From SHZL01 sp963784425 (GTDB taxonomy: Bacteria > Pseudomonadota > Gammaproteobacteria > Xanthomonadales > SZUA-36), in NCBI GenBank assembly GCA_963784425.1, contig CAWARM010000015.1:186001-250000 (forward strand): a stretch of 64,000 nucleotides of DNA. The letters run 5' to 3'. Within the stretch, counting starts at the first letter, position 1. Every line of letters starts with the position of its first letter. Shown piece after piece: positions 48,507-57,804 of the stretch. Made by a program: the position numbers and the translations under genes. The notes below the pieces were generated by a model. The model was not told where the DNA came from. It searched no databases and saw nothing but the letters and a program-made list of their open reading frames with translations.

Positions 48507-49805
48507 TCACCGGCCCAACTGCTTCACCGCACCCGCGACCCAGGAAGAAAACTGCAGCCAGCACAGCAGGGAAGGGACCGGATCCTGAAAGAAATACTTC
48601 GAATAGGGATCCCATACCTTGCGCTTGGGGCTTCGGTACGTGCCGAAGAATGATCGGCACTGCTCAAGGAAAGATAGTGCCGGCAGCGTATGGTCAAGCG
48701 CTGGACGCCGCGCCAGTTTCGTCCGAAGATTGTAGGCCAAGAGATCGAGCAACTGCAGACCAAAGAGTTGGACATCCTCCACGGGGTTTACGAAAAGCAC
48801 GCCAAGCGGATAACCGGAGACCGGCTCCACTGGTTCGCCGCGCGCAATCTTTACACAGAGCAGCGGTTCATTAATTCCCAGTTCCGTTCGATTCCAGAGC
48901 TGGCGAGGAAATCGGGGATTGACCTCCATCAACTTGTCGAGTCCATCGCGCGGATCGCGGATGGTCTCGATGCCCAACGCGCCCCACCAACCGAGCTTCC
49001 CCAGCAACGGCGCCGAGTTCAGTACGCGTTTCTCGGGGCTCGCCGATTCAGAGACAGTGGCCAACCGGGCCGTGCGCTTGAAATTCCGGTGCCGGAGCTT
49101 GTGAAATGCGAAGACCACAGCACCGTCCTTGCCAAGCACCATCTGCACTGAAGTGCGATCTCCTCCGGGGATATACTCCTGGATCAGCGGGGCGCCGTGA
49201 TGTGTGATTATCCTCGGCAGGGCGGCATCGAGTTCGGAGCGGTCGCGGACGATTGCCATGCCACGGCCGCCGGACGTGAACCGGGGTTTGAGGACCAGGG
49301 GAAACCCCTCGCGCTCTTCGATTTCGCGCACCTGTTCCGGCGATTCATAGAGGTATGTCCGGGGACAGGGAAAACCCACCGCCTGCGCAGCTTTGATTGT
49401 TAGATGCTTATCAAGCGCCGTGATTACCGTATCAAAATCAGGCACGGGTATCGTCACACCCATCTGTTGGAAGTGCTCGCGGTTCCTGGACAGCACACAG
49501 ACGAAGGGATCCCACGAAGGAAAAATCACGTCTATGCGTTCCTGGCGACAAATGTCCGTTACCGCACTTATGAATTCCGCCTCGCCGGGCGTGTTGTCCC
49601 GGGTCACTTGTCCCGACAACCACGCTTCACTCGGCGATGGGACGCGATAGGTGGCGTCCACCAGCCGGGAATGGCAGAGTGGCGAAAGTTTCGCGCCAAA
49701 CCCCTTTCCTTCTACCAGTGCCACGATGCGCTCGGCATGTGGCCGAAGTGCACGAACAATTGCGTATGCTTGAGGTGCCAGCGTGTTGGTGACGAGTAGG
49801 CGCAT
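48507..49805 (-). CDS. ATP-grasp ligase (glycan locus, left copy)
   Basis: The 432-residue protein begins with a Rossmann-like pre-ATP-grasp domain (RLLVTNTLAPQAYAIVRALR). It has ATP-grasp motifs FPLVLKPRFTSGGRGMAIV, PLIQEYIPGGDR and the metal-binding LMEVNPRFPRQLWNRTELG. It resembles CarB/PylC-type ligases that join a carboxylate to an amine through an acyl phosphate. ATG 49805 is preferred to an in-frame TTG at 49811. It is a paralogue of the protein at 51916-53211 and lies back-to-back with the right arm, so the two may decorate the same glycan. Confidence 0.88.
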   Translation of the reverse strand: MRLLVTNTLAPQAYAIVRALRPHAERIVALVEGKGFGAKLSPLCHSRLVDATYRVPSPSEAWLSGQVTRDNTPGEAEFISAVTDICRQERIDVIFPSWDPFVCVLSRNREHFQQMGVTIPVPDFDTVITALDKHLTIKAAQAVGFPCPRTYLYESPEQVREIEEREGFPLVLKPRFTSGGRGMAIVRDRSELDAALPRIITHHGAPLIQEYIPGGDRTSVQMVLGKDGAVVFAFHKLRHRNFKRTARLATVSESASPEKRVLNSAPLLGKLGWWGALGIETIRDPRDGLDKLMEVNPRFPRQLWNRTELGINEPLLCVKIARGEPVEPVSGYPLGVLFVNPVEDVQLFGLQLLDLLAYNLRTKLARRPALDHTLPALSFLEQCRSFFGTYRSPKRKVWDPYSKYFFQDPVPSLLCWLQFSSWVAGAVKQLGR

Positions 49806-49864
49806 TGTCAAAAAGTAGGAGGCTTCTGCTTCATTTCACTTGTGGGAAGAGTGACCAGAAAGAT

Positions 49865-49882
49865 CTTGTGCGTAAGCACAAG
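49865..49882. promoter_or_regulatory. Hairpin or operator in the divergent intergenic region
   Basis: CTTGTGC and GCACAAG form a perfect 7-bp inverted repeat around GTAA, midway between the divergent ATP-grasp and bicupin genes. It could bind a regulator shared by both arms. No regulator gene is in the locus. Confidence 0.35.
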
Positions 49883-49950
49883 TAAAAGTAAAGCGTTAGT
49901 TTGACCATATAAATCCGGACCAGCCGGAAATATGCCGACAGGATTACGTT

Positions 49951-51135
49951 ATGATAGCGTCAACTCCCCGAGCGGATGCAGAGCGGTTGTCGAACGGACT
50001 GAAAATTCTCGCTGGGCTTGGCGTATCTGCACTGGCGATCGCCATATTTCTTCACACGGGCCTTGCCCGCAGGGCGTTTTTTGAATTGTTCGCCTTTGTG
50101 AAGGGTGTGGAGGTGCTGGGACCGACGGTGGTCCGGGAACCACCAACGGATTCCCCCTACCAGCTTTGGTTGGCGGCTGCCCGGGAGGAAATACCGGTGT
50201 TCGAGGGATTGGTGATCGACGACGTTGCCAGTATCCCATTGCGGCCCTGGGGGCAAATGGGCGAAGGCGTCACCGGCCTCTATCTGCGCTTCGCCGATTA
50301 CCAGATGACCGATGGCCGGATTCTCGAAATCCCGGCCGGGGGACAAACAACGAGCGAACGACGCTTCTACGAGCAAGGCATCTACTTTATCAGTGGGAGC
50401 GGTTACACCCTTCTGCAGCAGGAAGGCAAACCGCAACAGCGCGTAGAATGGCGGACGGGAGACTTAGTCTCAATACCATTGAATGTGCGCCATCAGCATT
50501 TCAGCACGGGCGATGCCCCCGCCAGGATGCTCATCGTCACTTCATTTCCGTTGCTGCTGAATGTCATGGCCAACGAAGCCTTCATAGCTGACAACCCCTT
50601 TGCATTCATGGACCGTTACGATGGTTCACCGGACTATTTTGAACGCGTTGAGAGCGACGACGGCCACCTCGTTACCAGCAATTTTGTCGAGGACATTCGG
50701 CACACGGAAACCTTGCCATTGGACTACCGCGGCAAAGGCAATCAGGCGGTGGCATGGTTGATGGCCGCAAATAGCATGTTGCGCCTGCATATCTCCGAGA
50801 TGCCGCCAAAGATGTACAAGAAAGCGCACCGGCACTCCAGCGATGCGTTCATTCTGATACTGTCCGGGGAAGGTTTTTCCCTGACCTGGGCAGAAGGTGC
50901 CTACGACAAGAGAAGACGGGTCGACTGGAAAGCCGGAACGCTTTTCGTACCACCCACTTACTGGTATCACCAACACCTGAATACAGGCTCGACTCCCGCT
51001 CGATACCTGGCGATCAATGCGCACAACCTCGTGTCGAACATCGGTTTGCGATTCAGCGACCAATTGGAAGTCGACATCGAAGAAGTCAAGGTGGAATGGG
51101 AAAAGGAGCTGGAGAAGACCGCACGTGAGCATTGA
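49951..51135 (+). CDS. Membrane-anchored bicupin protein
   Basis: The 394-residue protein has one N-terminal membrane helix (GLGVSALAIAIFLHTGLARR region, about 22-41) and two cupin domains at about 115-205 and 275-365. The second keeps metal-type histidines (KKAHRHSSDAFILILSGEG, YWYHQHLN). In the first, the usual HxH site is replaced by TTSERRFYEQG, although a late histidine pair remains in VRHQHFS. Cupins with this layout act as dioxygenases, isomerases or sugar-modifying enzymes; the activity here is unknown. It leads the right arm and overlaps the deacetylase gene by 11 bases. Confidence 0.75.
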   Translation: MIASTPRADAERLSNGLKILAGLGVSALAIAIFLHTGLARRAFFELFAFVKGVEVLGPTVVREPPTDSPYQLWLAAAREEIPVFEGLVIDDVASIPLRPWGQMGEGVTGLYLRFADYQMTDGRILEIPAGGQTTSERRFYEQGIYFISGSGYTLLQQEGKPQQRVEWRTGDLVSIPLNVRHQHFSTGDAPARMLIVTSFPLLLNVMANEAFIADNPFAFMDRYDGSPDYFERVESDDGHLVTSNFVEDIRHTETLPLDYRGKGNQAVAWLMAANSMLRLHISEMPPKMYKKAHRHSSDAFILILSGEGFSLTWAEGAYDKRRRVDWKAGTLFVPPTYWYHQHLNTGSTPARYLAINAHNLVSNIGLRFSDQLEVDIEEVKVEWEKELEKTAREH

Positions 51136-51919
51136 TGGCGCGTTACCCGTCATCACCTACCACGCAATCGACCGTCGGCCATCCGTCATCTCGCTGTCAC
51201 CGGAACTGTTCCGCTGGCAGATGGAGACGCTCGCGGCACGCGGTTTTGCGGGCATGAGCCTGGCGCAAGCCTTTGGCCACCTTGAGCTTACTGGCCGCTA
51301 CCCGTCGAACGCCGTGGTGCTGACGTTTGATGACGGTTATCTCAGCATGCTGGAGCATGCCCTGCCCGTCATCGCAGCGCAAGGCTTCGGTGCTACTGCG
51401 TTTCTGGTCACCAGCCTGGTGGGAATGAGTGCGGCGCAAGCCAAAGCTGTTCACCCGGAATTCGATCGGGACCTGCTGACCTGGCACCAGGCTGAGACAT
51501 GGGTGCGCTCAGGCTGTGAAATCGGCTCCCACACGCTCAACCACCCCGACCTGACCCGTCTTTCATCTGATGCACTGGAGCAGGAATTGGGTCAGTCCAG
51601 GGAAATTCTCGAGCAGCGCCTGCAAACGCCAGTGGACGCACTGGCGTATCCCTACGGGTACTTTGATGCCACAGTAATCACGTCGGCTGCCCGGCATTAC
51701 CGGCGCGCCTGCACCACGCGCTTGGGTCGCTGTGCGGCGCAGCCGGACCTGCTGCAACTCCATCGTGTTGACGCGTATTACCTGCAGCAACCAGGGCGAT
51801 TTCTCAAGCTGCTCGACGGTGGCCTTTCTGGCTGGTTGCAATCACGCCAGTTCCTGCGCGATGTGAAACGGGCGGTGGGCAAAATCGGCTCTGCACCCAG
51901 CGGTGCCCGACAACCTTGA
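51125..51919 (+). CDS. Polysaccharide deacetylase (NodB-like)
   Basis: The 264-residue protein has the NodB homology plan: PVITYHAIDRR at the start, the metal aspartates in VVLTFDDGYLSMLEHALPVI, the histidine motif GCEIGSHTLNHPDLTRLS and the late ALAYPYGYFDATV. It would remove N-acetyl groups from a glycan or lipid-linked sugar. There is no signal peptide, so it probably acts in the cytoplasm on a lipid-linked intermediate. The GTG at 51125 lies inside the cupin gene, and its stop overlaps the next start. A freed amine would be a fitting acceptor for an ATP-grasp ligase. Confidence 0.87.
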   Translation: MSIDGALPVITYHAIDRRPSVISLSPELFRWQMETLAARGFAGMSLAQAFGHLELTGRYPSNAVVLTFDDGYLSMLEHALPVIAAQGFGATAFLVTSLVGMSAAQAKAVHPEFDRDLLTWHQAETWVRSGCEIGSHTLNHPDLTRLSSDALEQELGQSREILEQRLQTPVDALAYPYGYFDATVITSAARHYRRACTTRLGRCAAQPDLLQLHRVDAYYLQQPGRFLKLLDGGLSGWLQSRQFLRDVKRAVGKIGSAPSGARQP

Positions 51920-53211
51920 ATTTGCTGATCACCAACACACGGGAGGAACAGTCCTACCTGGTGCTGCAGTGCCTCTGCCCTGTGGCCGACCGGATCGTGG
52001 TGACGGTGAGTGAAGGCAATGTCATGCAGCGCTGGGCCGGAATATCCGCCTGGTCCCGTCACGTCAGCAAGCGCTATACCGTCCCCGATTGTTCAGCAGA
52101 CTGGCGCGCCGGACGCATCGAGGCCGATAACACTCCAAATGAAGAAACGTATATCCAGCGCATTGAAGCGATCTGTGCGAAGGAGAAAATCGACACCATT
52201 TTCCCTTCGTATGATGCCGAGGTTTTCGTTTTTGCCAAGAACAAAGCACGCTTTGGCGCGCAAGGCATCGTCACGGTCGTGCCCGGGTATGCTGCACTCA
52301 CCCGCATCCTGGACAAGAGCCTGACCCTGCAGGCGGCACAAACGGTCGGGTTTCCCACTCCCGCGACCCATATTCCTGCAAGCGTCGATGAGTTGCTGAC
52401 CGCTGCGGCCAGCATGGAATCTCCCTGGGTGCTCAAACCGCGTTGCAACGCTCACGGCGCCAACATCCGGTGGGCGAATGACCTGGAAGAGCTCGAAACG
52501 GCATTCAAGGCACTCAGCGCCGTCCAACCCAGGCCCCTGCTGCAGGAATACGTTCCGGCGCTGGCCAAGCGTAACTACTACCTGATGGTCAGTCCTGAAC
52601 TTGAGATCGTGTCGCTGTTCTCACCCCGGGTTCACCGCTATCGGCGGGTGGGAGTACGCACCCCGAGTGCCGCCGCCGAGACCACGAACGACGTGCCCTT
52701 TGTAGCTGAAGTTCGAGCACTGATGCGGGAGCTTGGCATCTGGGGAGCACTGACCCTGCAAACGATCGTGGATGCACGCGATGGTGTCCCGAAGCTGCTG
52801 GAGATCAATCCACGCTTCGGCCATAACCTCTGGTATCGCACCGAACTGGGCATCAATGAGCCCTTGATCTACCTTCGATTTGCGCAGGGAAGAGATGCGG
52901 GCGAGATCCCGGCTTTTCCTGAGGGTGTGTTGCTGCTGGACCCCTTGCGGGACGCCCTGCATTTGTTGGGTCAGTCTCTGGATCAGGGCAAAACCTGGTT
53001 GTGCGCCCGTTTCGGGGGTAAAGAAGCTGTCTCAAAACCCTATAAAGAAGATTCAATTTCGCACCTGCTGCGTGCCTTCAGGTCAGAATATTTCGGCCGG
53101 ACCCCGCGCGTTACCTGTCCTTTGAACCGGAGCTGGTTTTCTGATCCTTTGCCAACGCTGGTGCGCATCTGCAAGGTCTTGCTCGAATCTCTCCGGCGTC
53201 GCCTGGCGTGA
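51916..53211 (+). CDS. ATP-grasp ligase (glycan locus, right copy)
   Basis: The 431-residue protein is a clear paralogue of the left-arm ligase: both start LL(V/I)TNT, both have LDK(S/H)LT(L/I)(Q/K)AAQ(A/T)VGFP, and both end the metal site with RTELGINEPL. The ATP-grasp lysine segment is WVLKPRCNAHGANIRW, and LLEINPRFGHNLWYRTELG carries the metal ligands. The TTG start at 51916 overlaps the deacetylase stop (TTGA); no better start exists nearby. The two copies differ strongly in the central lid, suggesting different substrates. Confidence 0.85.
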   Translation: MNLLITNTREEQSYLVLQCLCPVADRIVVTVSEGNVMQRWAGISAWSRHVSKRYTVPDCSADWRAGRIEADNTPNEETYIQRIEAICAKEKIDTIFPSYDAEVFVFAKNKARFGAQGIVTVVPGYAALTRILDKSLTLQAAQTVGFPTPATHIPASVDELLTAAASMESPWVLKPRCNAHGANIRWANDLEELETAFKALSAVQPRPLLQEYVPALAKRNYYLMVSPELEIVSLFSPRVHRYRRVGVRTPSAAAETTNDVPFVAEVRALMRELGIWGALTLQTIVDARDGVPKLLEINPRFGHNLWYRTELGINEPLIYLRFAQGRDAGEIPAFPEGVLLLDPLRDALHLLGQSLDQGKTWLCARFGGKEAVSKPYKEDSISHLLRAFRSEYFGRTPRVTCPLNRSWFSDPLPTLVRICKVLLESLRRRLA

Positions 53212-54722
53212 GCACTTCAACGTTTTCCGACCAGGCCCGGCGCGTTGCGCGAAATTTCTCCTGGCTGACGCTCCAGGAGCTGTTGATCCGGCTGATTGGC
53301 CTGGCAACCGCCATGTACCTTGCCAGGGCCCTCAGCCCCGGACAGTATGGCGCCCTCGGCTTGGCGCTGGCCATCGTGAGCTTTTTCGCAGTATTCGTGC
53401 GCGCCGGTACCGGGTCTCGTGCCAACCGGCTGACTGCACGCAATCACGCTGCCGTGCCGGCCATCTACTCCGACATGACCGGTCTCCGGCTCACTGCTGC
53501 TGCTTTCGTTGTCACCGGCCTTATAGCATTTGCCGGAGTGATTGCGCCTGTGTTTTCCATTCCTCCGGTGCTGCTGATCGTGTGTTCCCTGCTGCTGCTG
53601 CGGCCCGCGCTGACGGTGGTGTGGGCATTCCGCGGACTGGACCAAATGCAGATCACCGCCATTGGCGACGTCACCGAGAAAATTCTGACCCTGCTCGGCT
53701 TAATTCTGCTGGTGCACGGTGTCGGGGATGACGTGCTGTGGGCCCCGGTGGTCGAGACTGTTGCTGCGTTGCTGGTAATTGCCTGGATGGTCCGGCGATT
53801 GGGTCGACTCTATCCTGGCTTGCGCATCAAGTTCCAGTGGCGCACATGGCCAGCCATTGCGCACGAGGCCGTGCCGCTGAGCCTGGCCTCGATGCTGGGT
53901 TCCGTTTATCTCAACGGCGGTCCACTCCTGCTGGGCGTGCTTGCCACCGCGACAGCGGCAGCTCAGTTCCTGGTGGCGCAAAAGTTGATGCTGACACTGG
54001 CCATCCTGCTGGAGGTCATCAACACGGCTGCATTTTCGTCTATCAGCCGTTTGGTGCACAAAGATGCAGCGGCAGCGTTGGCGCTGGCTGCGCAACTGTT
54101 GCGCTACTATTTGGTTTTCACCGTCCCTCTATTCCTGCTGGTGGCCTTCCACGCTGAGGAAGTACTCGCGCTGTTGTTCGGCCCTGGCTACGCAGCAGCC
54201 GGGCCGGTGCTGATGGTACTTCTGACCCAGTTACCTTTCCTTGCAATCAGCGGCAGTTTACAGCTGGTACTGATGGCCATACCTCATCCCATGGCCGTGC
54301 TGGGCAGCAGGGTAGCCGGTGCCGCAGCACTGCTCGCGTTCAGCTTCTGGTTGATCCCTGGTCTAGGGGCGGTGGGCGCCGCAGCGGCCCTGGTCGTGGG
54401 TGAAATAACCAGCTGCCTGCTGCTGTTCTTGTATGTCAAGCGTGCCACTGGCGGGGTACCGTGGACCACTCGTAGTGTTTCGCCGCTACTTGCCGGGGCG
54501 GCAACTGCTTTGTTCTACAAGGCGATTTTTGCCTGGCCCCTGCTGCTGAAGTTGCCATTGGCTGCCTTGACCTATGTTGGTTTGGCCATACTGTTGCAAG
54601 CCATCACGTTGACAGAATTTCAGCACCTGCCGGCCTTGTTGCGCGCAGTTGTCAGGGGTGAAGAAAAGTCAGCGGGGGGGAGCCAGACGCAGGAAGACCC
54701 GGCGGCCGAAGAATCAACTTAG
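53208..54722 (+). CDS. Wzx-type oligosaccharide flippase (MOP superfamily)
   Basis: The 504-residue protein has about 12-14 membrane helices. NFSWLTLQELLIRLIGLATA, MYLARALSPGQYGALGLALA and the later LASMLGSVYLNGGPLLLGVL fit polysaccharide-transport flippases that move lipid-linked repeat units across the inner membrane. GTG 53208 overlaps the ATP-grasp stop (GTGA). It ends the right arm and overlaps the convergent tctB by 9 bases. No Wzy polymerase, Wza or Wzz is in the window, so polymerisation and export genes lie elsewhere or are not needed. Confidence 0.88.
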   Translation: MSTSTFSDQARRVARNFSWLTLQELLIRLIGLATAMYLARALSPGQYGALGLALAIVSFFAVFVRAGTGSRANRLTARNHAAVPAIYSDMTGLRLTAAAFVVTGLIAFAGVIAPVFSIPPVLLIVCSLLLLRPALTVVWAFRGLDQMQITAIGDVTEKILTLLGLILLVHGVGDDVLWAPVVETVAALLVIAWMVRRLGRLYPGLRIKFQWRTWPAIAHEAVPLSLASMLGSVYLNGGPLLLGVLATATAAAQFLVAQKLMLTLAILLEVINTAAFSSISRLVHKDAAAALALAAQLLRYYLVFTVPLFLLVAFHAEEVLALLFGPGYAAAGPVLMVLLTQLPFLAISGSLQLVLMAIPHPMAVLGSRVAGAAALLAFSFWLIPGLGAVGAAAALVVGEITSCLLLFLYVKRATGGVPWTTRSVSPLLAGAATALFYKAIFAWPLLLKLPLAALTYVGLAILLQAITLTEFQHLPALLRAVVRGEEKSAGGSQTQEDPAAEEST

Positions 54723-55178
54723 GTACGGCCAGAGTGCACCGGCGTAAAGGCCCATACCGAGAAGGACCGTGAACAGCAGCCATAGCGTGATACCAAGACC
54801 TGCTGCAATGGCCAGGCTCAGTGGCCAGTATTCGCCGGCGTGCCAGCGCAGCCAGGCGCAGCAGAACAATGCACCGCCCGGAGCGGTGCCAAGCAACCAG
54901 GTAAGCAGCAACAGCGCGCCCAGCCAAACCAAGGCGGCCATAGCCCTTTTGTGCCGTCCGTCCGAAGCCTGCATCCGCGTCTGTGCCGCAGTATTGAGTG
55001 CAGCCAACAGTTCTCGCGCCAACTGAAGCAGCAGCAGAATCAGGGTAATCGCCAACACCCACCGCGGAACCCAGGCGGAAGCGCGGCTGAGGCCGAACGA
55101 AGTCCACAGCATCAATGACACGCCCGCGGCAAACACAATGGTCAGCCAACTGCCCGGAGGAATGCGGGATGCTCTCAC
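54714..55178 (-). CDS. tctB: TctB family small membrane subunit of a tripartite tricarboxylate transporter
   Basis: The 154-residue protein has four membrane helices (LTIVFAAGVSLMLWTSFGLS, VLAITLILLLLQLA, LVWLGALLLLTWLLGTAPGG and a pair at the end ITLWLLFTVLLGMGLY). Length, topology and the position after tctA identify it as TctB; the sequence itself is poorly conserved in this family. GTG 55178 overlaps the tctA stop (GTGA). It is the last gene of the leftward uptake operon. Confidence 0.8.
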   Translation of the reverse strand: MRASRIPPGSWLTIVFAAGVSLMLWTSFGLSRASAWVPRWVLAITLILLLLQLARELLAALNTAAQTRMQASDGRHKRAMAALVWLGALLLLTWLLGTAPGGALFCCAWLRWHAGEYWPLSLAIAAGLGITLWLLFTVLLGMGLYAGALWPYLS

Positions 55179-56692
55179 CGCTGGCGGTTTCCACGCAGCG
55201 TCCGCAACCGCCCCAGAAAGGCGGGCAGAATCAGGTTGACTATCGTCAGCACCACCAGTCCCAGGACCACCGGCCGCGACCAGAAGTCGATACGCCCCAG
55301 CTGCTGCAGCCGCAGGGTAAGGTGCAGGTTGGTTTCGAACAGGGGCGCCAGCGAGAGTGCAATGACCAGCGGAATGCGCGACCAGTTCAGGCGCTTCATC
55401 AGGTAACCGAGCAGTCCGAAAACAGCAGCACAGATCACGTCAGCCATCATGCCCCGAAATTGCAATGCACCCAGCACAGCCAGGACCAGGATGACGGGAA
55501 CCAGGCGCGAAGTCCGGATGGTGCTCAAGTGAGCCATCGGGTTGACCAGGGCCAGGCCCAACAGCGAAGTGATCCAGTTGGACAGGAACAAGGACCAGAT
55601 CAGTACGAACACCAGCACCAGGTTTTGGGTGAGCATTTCCTTGCCGGGAGTGAGGCCGTGCAAGGTGAGTGCACCAAGCAACACCGCGGTGCCGGTACCT
55701 CCGGGTATGCCCAGGGCCAGCGTCGGGATCAGCGCGCCCCCGTCCTTGGCATCGATCGCGGCCTCCGGCGCCAGCACCCCGCGGATGTCGCCACGGCCGA
55801 ACTGTGAACGATCACGGGCTGAATGGCTGGCATGGCCGTACGCGATGAATCCCGCCACCGTGCTGCCAATGCCGGGAATGGCGCCGATCACGGTGCCAAT
55901 AATTGAACTGCGCAGGAACAGGCCAAAATGCCGGAACACCGACAGCACACCGTCGCTGACACTGCCGCCAAGCTCCCGGGTCTTGGGCCGGCCCGACATC
56001 GTCTCACGACCGCTGGCAATCAGGTCGATCACTTCGGCGAGGGTGAACAGCCCCAGGAATACCGGCACCAGGCTGAGTCCATCGCGCAGGTAATCCAGGC
56101 CGAAAGTGAAGCGCAATTCAGCCGTGCGCGGGTCGTAACCGATCATTGCCAGCGCCAGCCCGATGCCGGCTGCAGCCAGTCCTTTAAGCAGGGAATTGCC
56201 GGTCAATGCGGCCAGCATGGTCAGGCCCCAGATCGCCAACATCAGGTACTCCGCGGGGCCCAGGGCGATGGCCGCCTGGCGCATCAATGGAATCAGCGCT
56301 ATCAGGATGAAAATACCAAACGTCGACCCCAGCGCGGAGGAAGTAGCAGCGCAGCCAATGGCAGTTTTTGCCCGGCCCTGCTCCGTCATGGGATAGCCGT
56401 CCAGCAAGGTTACGGCGTTCTGCGCCTTGCCCGGGATGTTGAACAGGATGGCGGTCATGGAACCCATGAACGTGGCGCCGCCCACAAACGAGCCAAACAG
56501 CAGCATCACGGCCAGCGGGTCCCAAGCGTAGGTTACCGGAATGGCGAGCGCCATCAGGCTGGAACTGTTCAAACCCGGACTGGCCGAGAACACCATCGCC
56601 AGCAAAGTGCCGGCCAATGGATACAGGATGTACGGCCAGGACAGCACCAGGCTGAGCCCTTCATGGGCAGCGGAGAGTACCGATGTGTCCAT
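55175..56692 (-). CDS. tctA: TctA family large membrane subunit of a tripartite tricarboxylate transporter
   Basis: The 505-residue protein has about 11-12 membrane helices. VFSASPGLNSSSLMALAIPV and PLAVMLLFGSFVGGATFMGS carry the first family repeat, and IGAIPGIGSTVAGFIAYGHA with LALGIPGGTGTAVLLGALTL the second. TctA is the Na+/H+-driven permease; it takes ligand from the periplasmic TctC protein. It is 11 bases after tctC and overlaps tctB by 4, so the three form one transporter. Confidence 0.93.
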   Translation of the reverse strand: MDTSVLSAAHEGLSLVLSWPYILYPLAGTLLAMVFSASPGLNSSSLMALAIPVTYAWDPLAVMLLFGSFVGGATFMGSMTAILFNIPGKAQNAVTLLDGYPMTEQGRAKTAIGCAATSSALGSTFGIFILIALIPLMRQAAIALGPAEYLMLAIWGLTMLAALTGNSLLKGLAAAGIGLALAMIGYDPRTAELRFTFGLDYLRDGLSLVPVFLGLFTLAEVIDLIASGRETMSGRPKTRELGGSVSDGVLSVFRHFGLFLRSSIIGTVIGAIPGIGSTVAGFIAYGHASHSARDRSQFGRGDIRGVLAPEAAIDAKDGGALIPTLALGIPGGTGTAVLLGALTLHGLTPGKEMLTQNLVLVFVLIWSLFLSNWITSLLGLALVNPMAHLSTIRTSRLVPVILVLAVLGALQFRGMMADVICAAVFGLLGYLMKRLNWSRIPLVIALSLAPLFETNLHLTLRLQQLGRIDFWSRPVVLGLVVLTIVNLILPAFLGRLRTLRGNRQR

Positions 56693-56703
56693 GTCGGGCG
56701 GTT

Positions 56704-57804
56704 CTACTCCCGTGCCTGTTCAATGGCAGCCTGGATAAGGTCGTGGAACTGCTCCACTCCCCGGGAGCCTGCCAGCAAACCCTGGTGAGCCACTGCACTG
56801 TCCTGGTAGTCGATGCCCAACTGTGCCCGCTGCGCTGCAGCCATAAGCTCAGCACTCTGGAGGATTTGCTCCAGCGATTCTGCCAGGCATGTCGCAATCG
56901 GTTGAGGGAGCTGCGCGGGAGCGACCACCAACCGCCCCGCGCCGATAACGGCAGACAGGTCATTGGCCCATTGTTCCGCTTGCGCCGGCGTTCTGCCGGT
57001 AGTGACGGCCCGCTGGCTTGCGAGCCCTTCAGGGCCACCGAGCTGGGGTACTTCCAGGGCGTTGTCCTGAGGCACAGTCAACTGCAGGAGCGGGATGAGT
57101 TCTCCCGCCTGCACCTGGCTGCTCACGGAGTCGAAATTACCCACGAAGATGTCAATCTCACCACGCATCACTGCCAGGGTGCGTGCCGGACTGCCGACAT
57201 AGCCGCTAACCAGCGCGTATTGCATGCCCAGCAGTTCGGCGAGAACCGGTACTGCGAAGAAACTGGCGGAGCCGGCATCGCGCACCCCCACGACAATGGG
57301 GCGCGATTGCGCTACCCGCAGCAAGTCTTGGATGTCCTTCAACCCTGAATCCCGACCGCTGAACACGACCATGTGGTTGCTGACGATCTGCCCAAGCAGG
57401 GTGTAATCGGTGGCGGGATCGGGTGCAAGCTGACCTTCAATGGCATGTGCAGCGAGCAAGCCGGAAGCATTGATGATGCCGAGAGTCGTTCCATCCGCTG
57501 CAGCATCGCGAATGGCCACGGCGGCAACAATGCCGCCTGCATCGGGCAGGTTATCGATAAGCACGTGAGCGTCCAGCAGTCGCTCGAGGAAAGGTTGCAG
57601 TAACCGCGAATAGGCATCGTATCCACCGCCTGGCTGCGTGGGTACGATCCAGCGAATGGTTTTTCCGGCAAGCGGCGCACATCCGGCCGGGGCATCACTC
57701 GCCCACAGCGGGAAGGCAGGGCCTGTGGTTAATAACAACGCCAGGGCAAGGCGTAAGCGGAAATGGCAGAGATCCGGGATTGGGTTCAGGTTCAGAATCC
57801 GCAA
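56704..57804 (-). CDS. tctC: TctC/Bug periplasmic binding protein
   Basis: The 366-residue protein has a signal peptide (LRLALALLLTTGPAFPLWAS) and the Bug fold. KTIRWIVPTQPGGGYDAYSR is the conserved first loop, DNLPDAGGIVAAVAIRDA the second, and ADGTTLGIIN follows. Bug proteins mostly bind carboxylates. It starts from TTG 57804, which overlaps the TonB receptor stop by 13 bases. At 366 residues it is longer than the usual about 320. The pairing with a TonB receptor suggests a ligand too large for porins. Confidence 0.88.
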   Translation of the reverse strand: MRILNLNPIPDLCHFRLRLALALLLTTGPAFPLWASDAPAGCAPLAGKTIRWIVPTQPGGGYDAYSRLLQPFLERLLDAHVLIDNLPDAGGIVAAVAIRDAAADGTTLGIINASGLLAAHAIEGQLAPDPATDYTLLGQIVSNHMVVFSGRDSGLKDIQDLLRVAQSRPIVVGVRDAGSASFFAVPVLAELLGMQYALVSGYVGSPARTLAVMRGEIDIFVGNFDSVSSQVQAGELIPLLQLTVPQDNALEVPQLGGPEGLASQRAVTTGRTPAQAEQWANDLSAVIGAGRLVVAPAQLPQPIATCLAESLEQILQSAELMAAAQRAQLGIDYQDSAVAHQGLLAGSRGVEQFHDLIQAAIEQARE

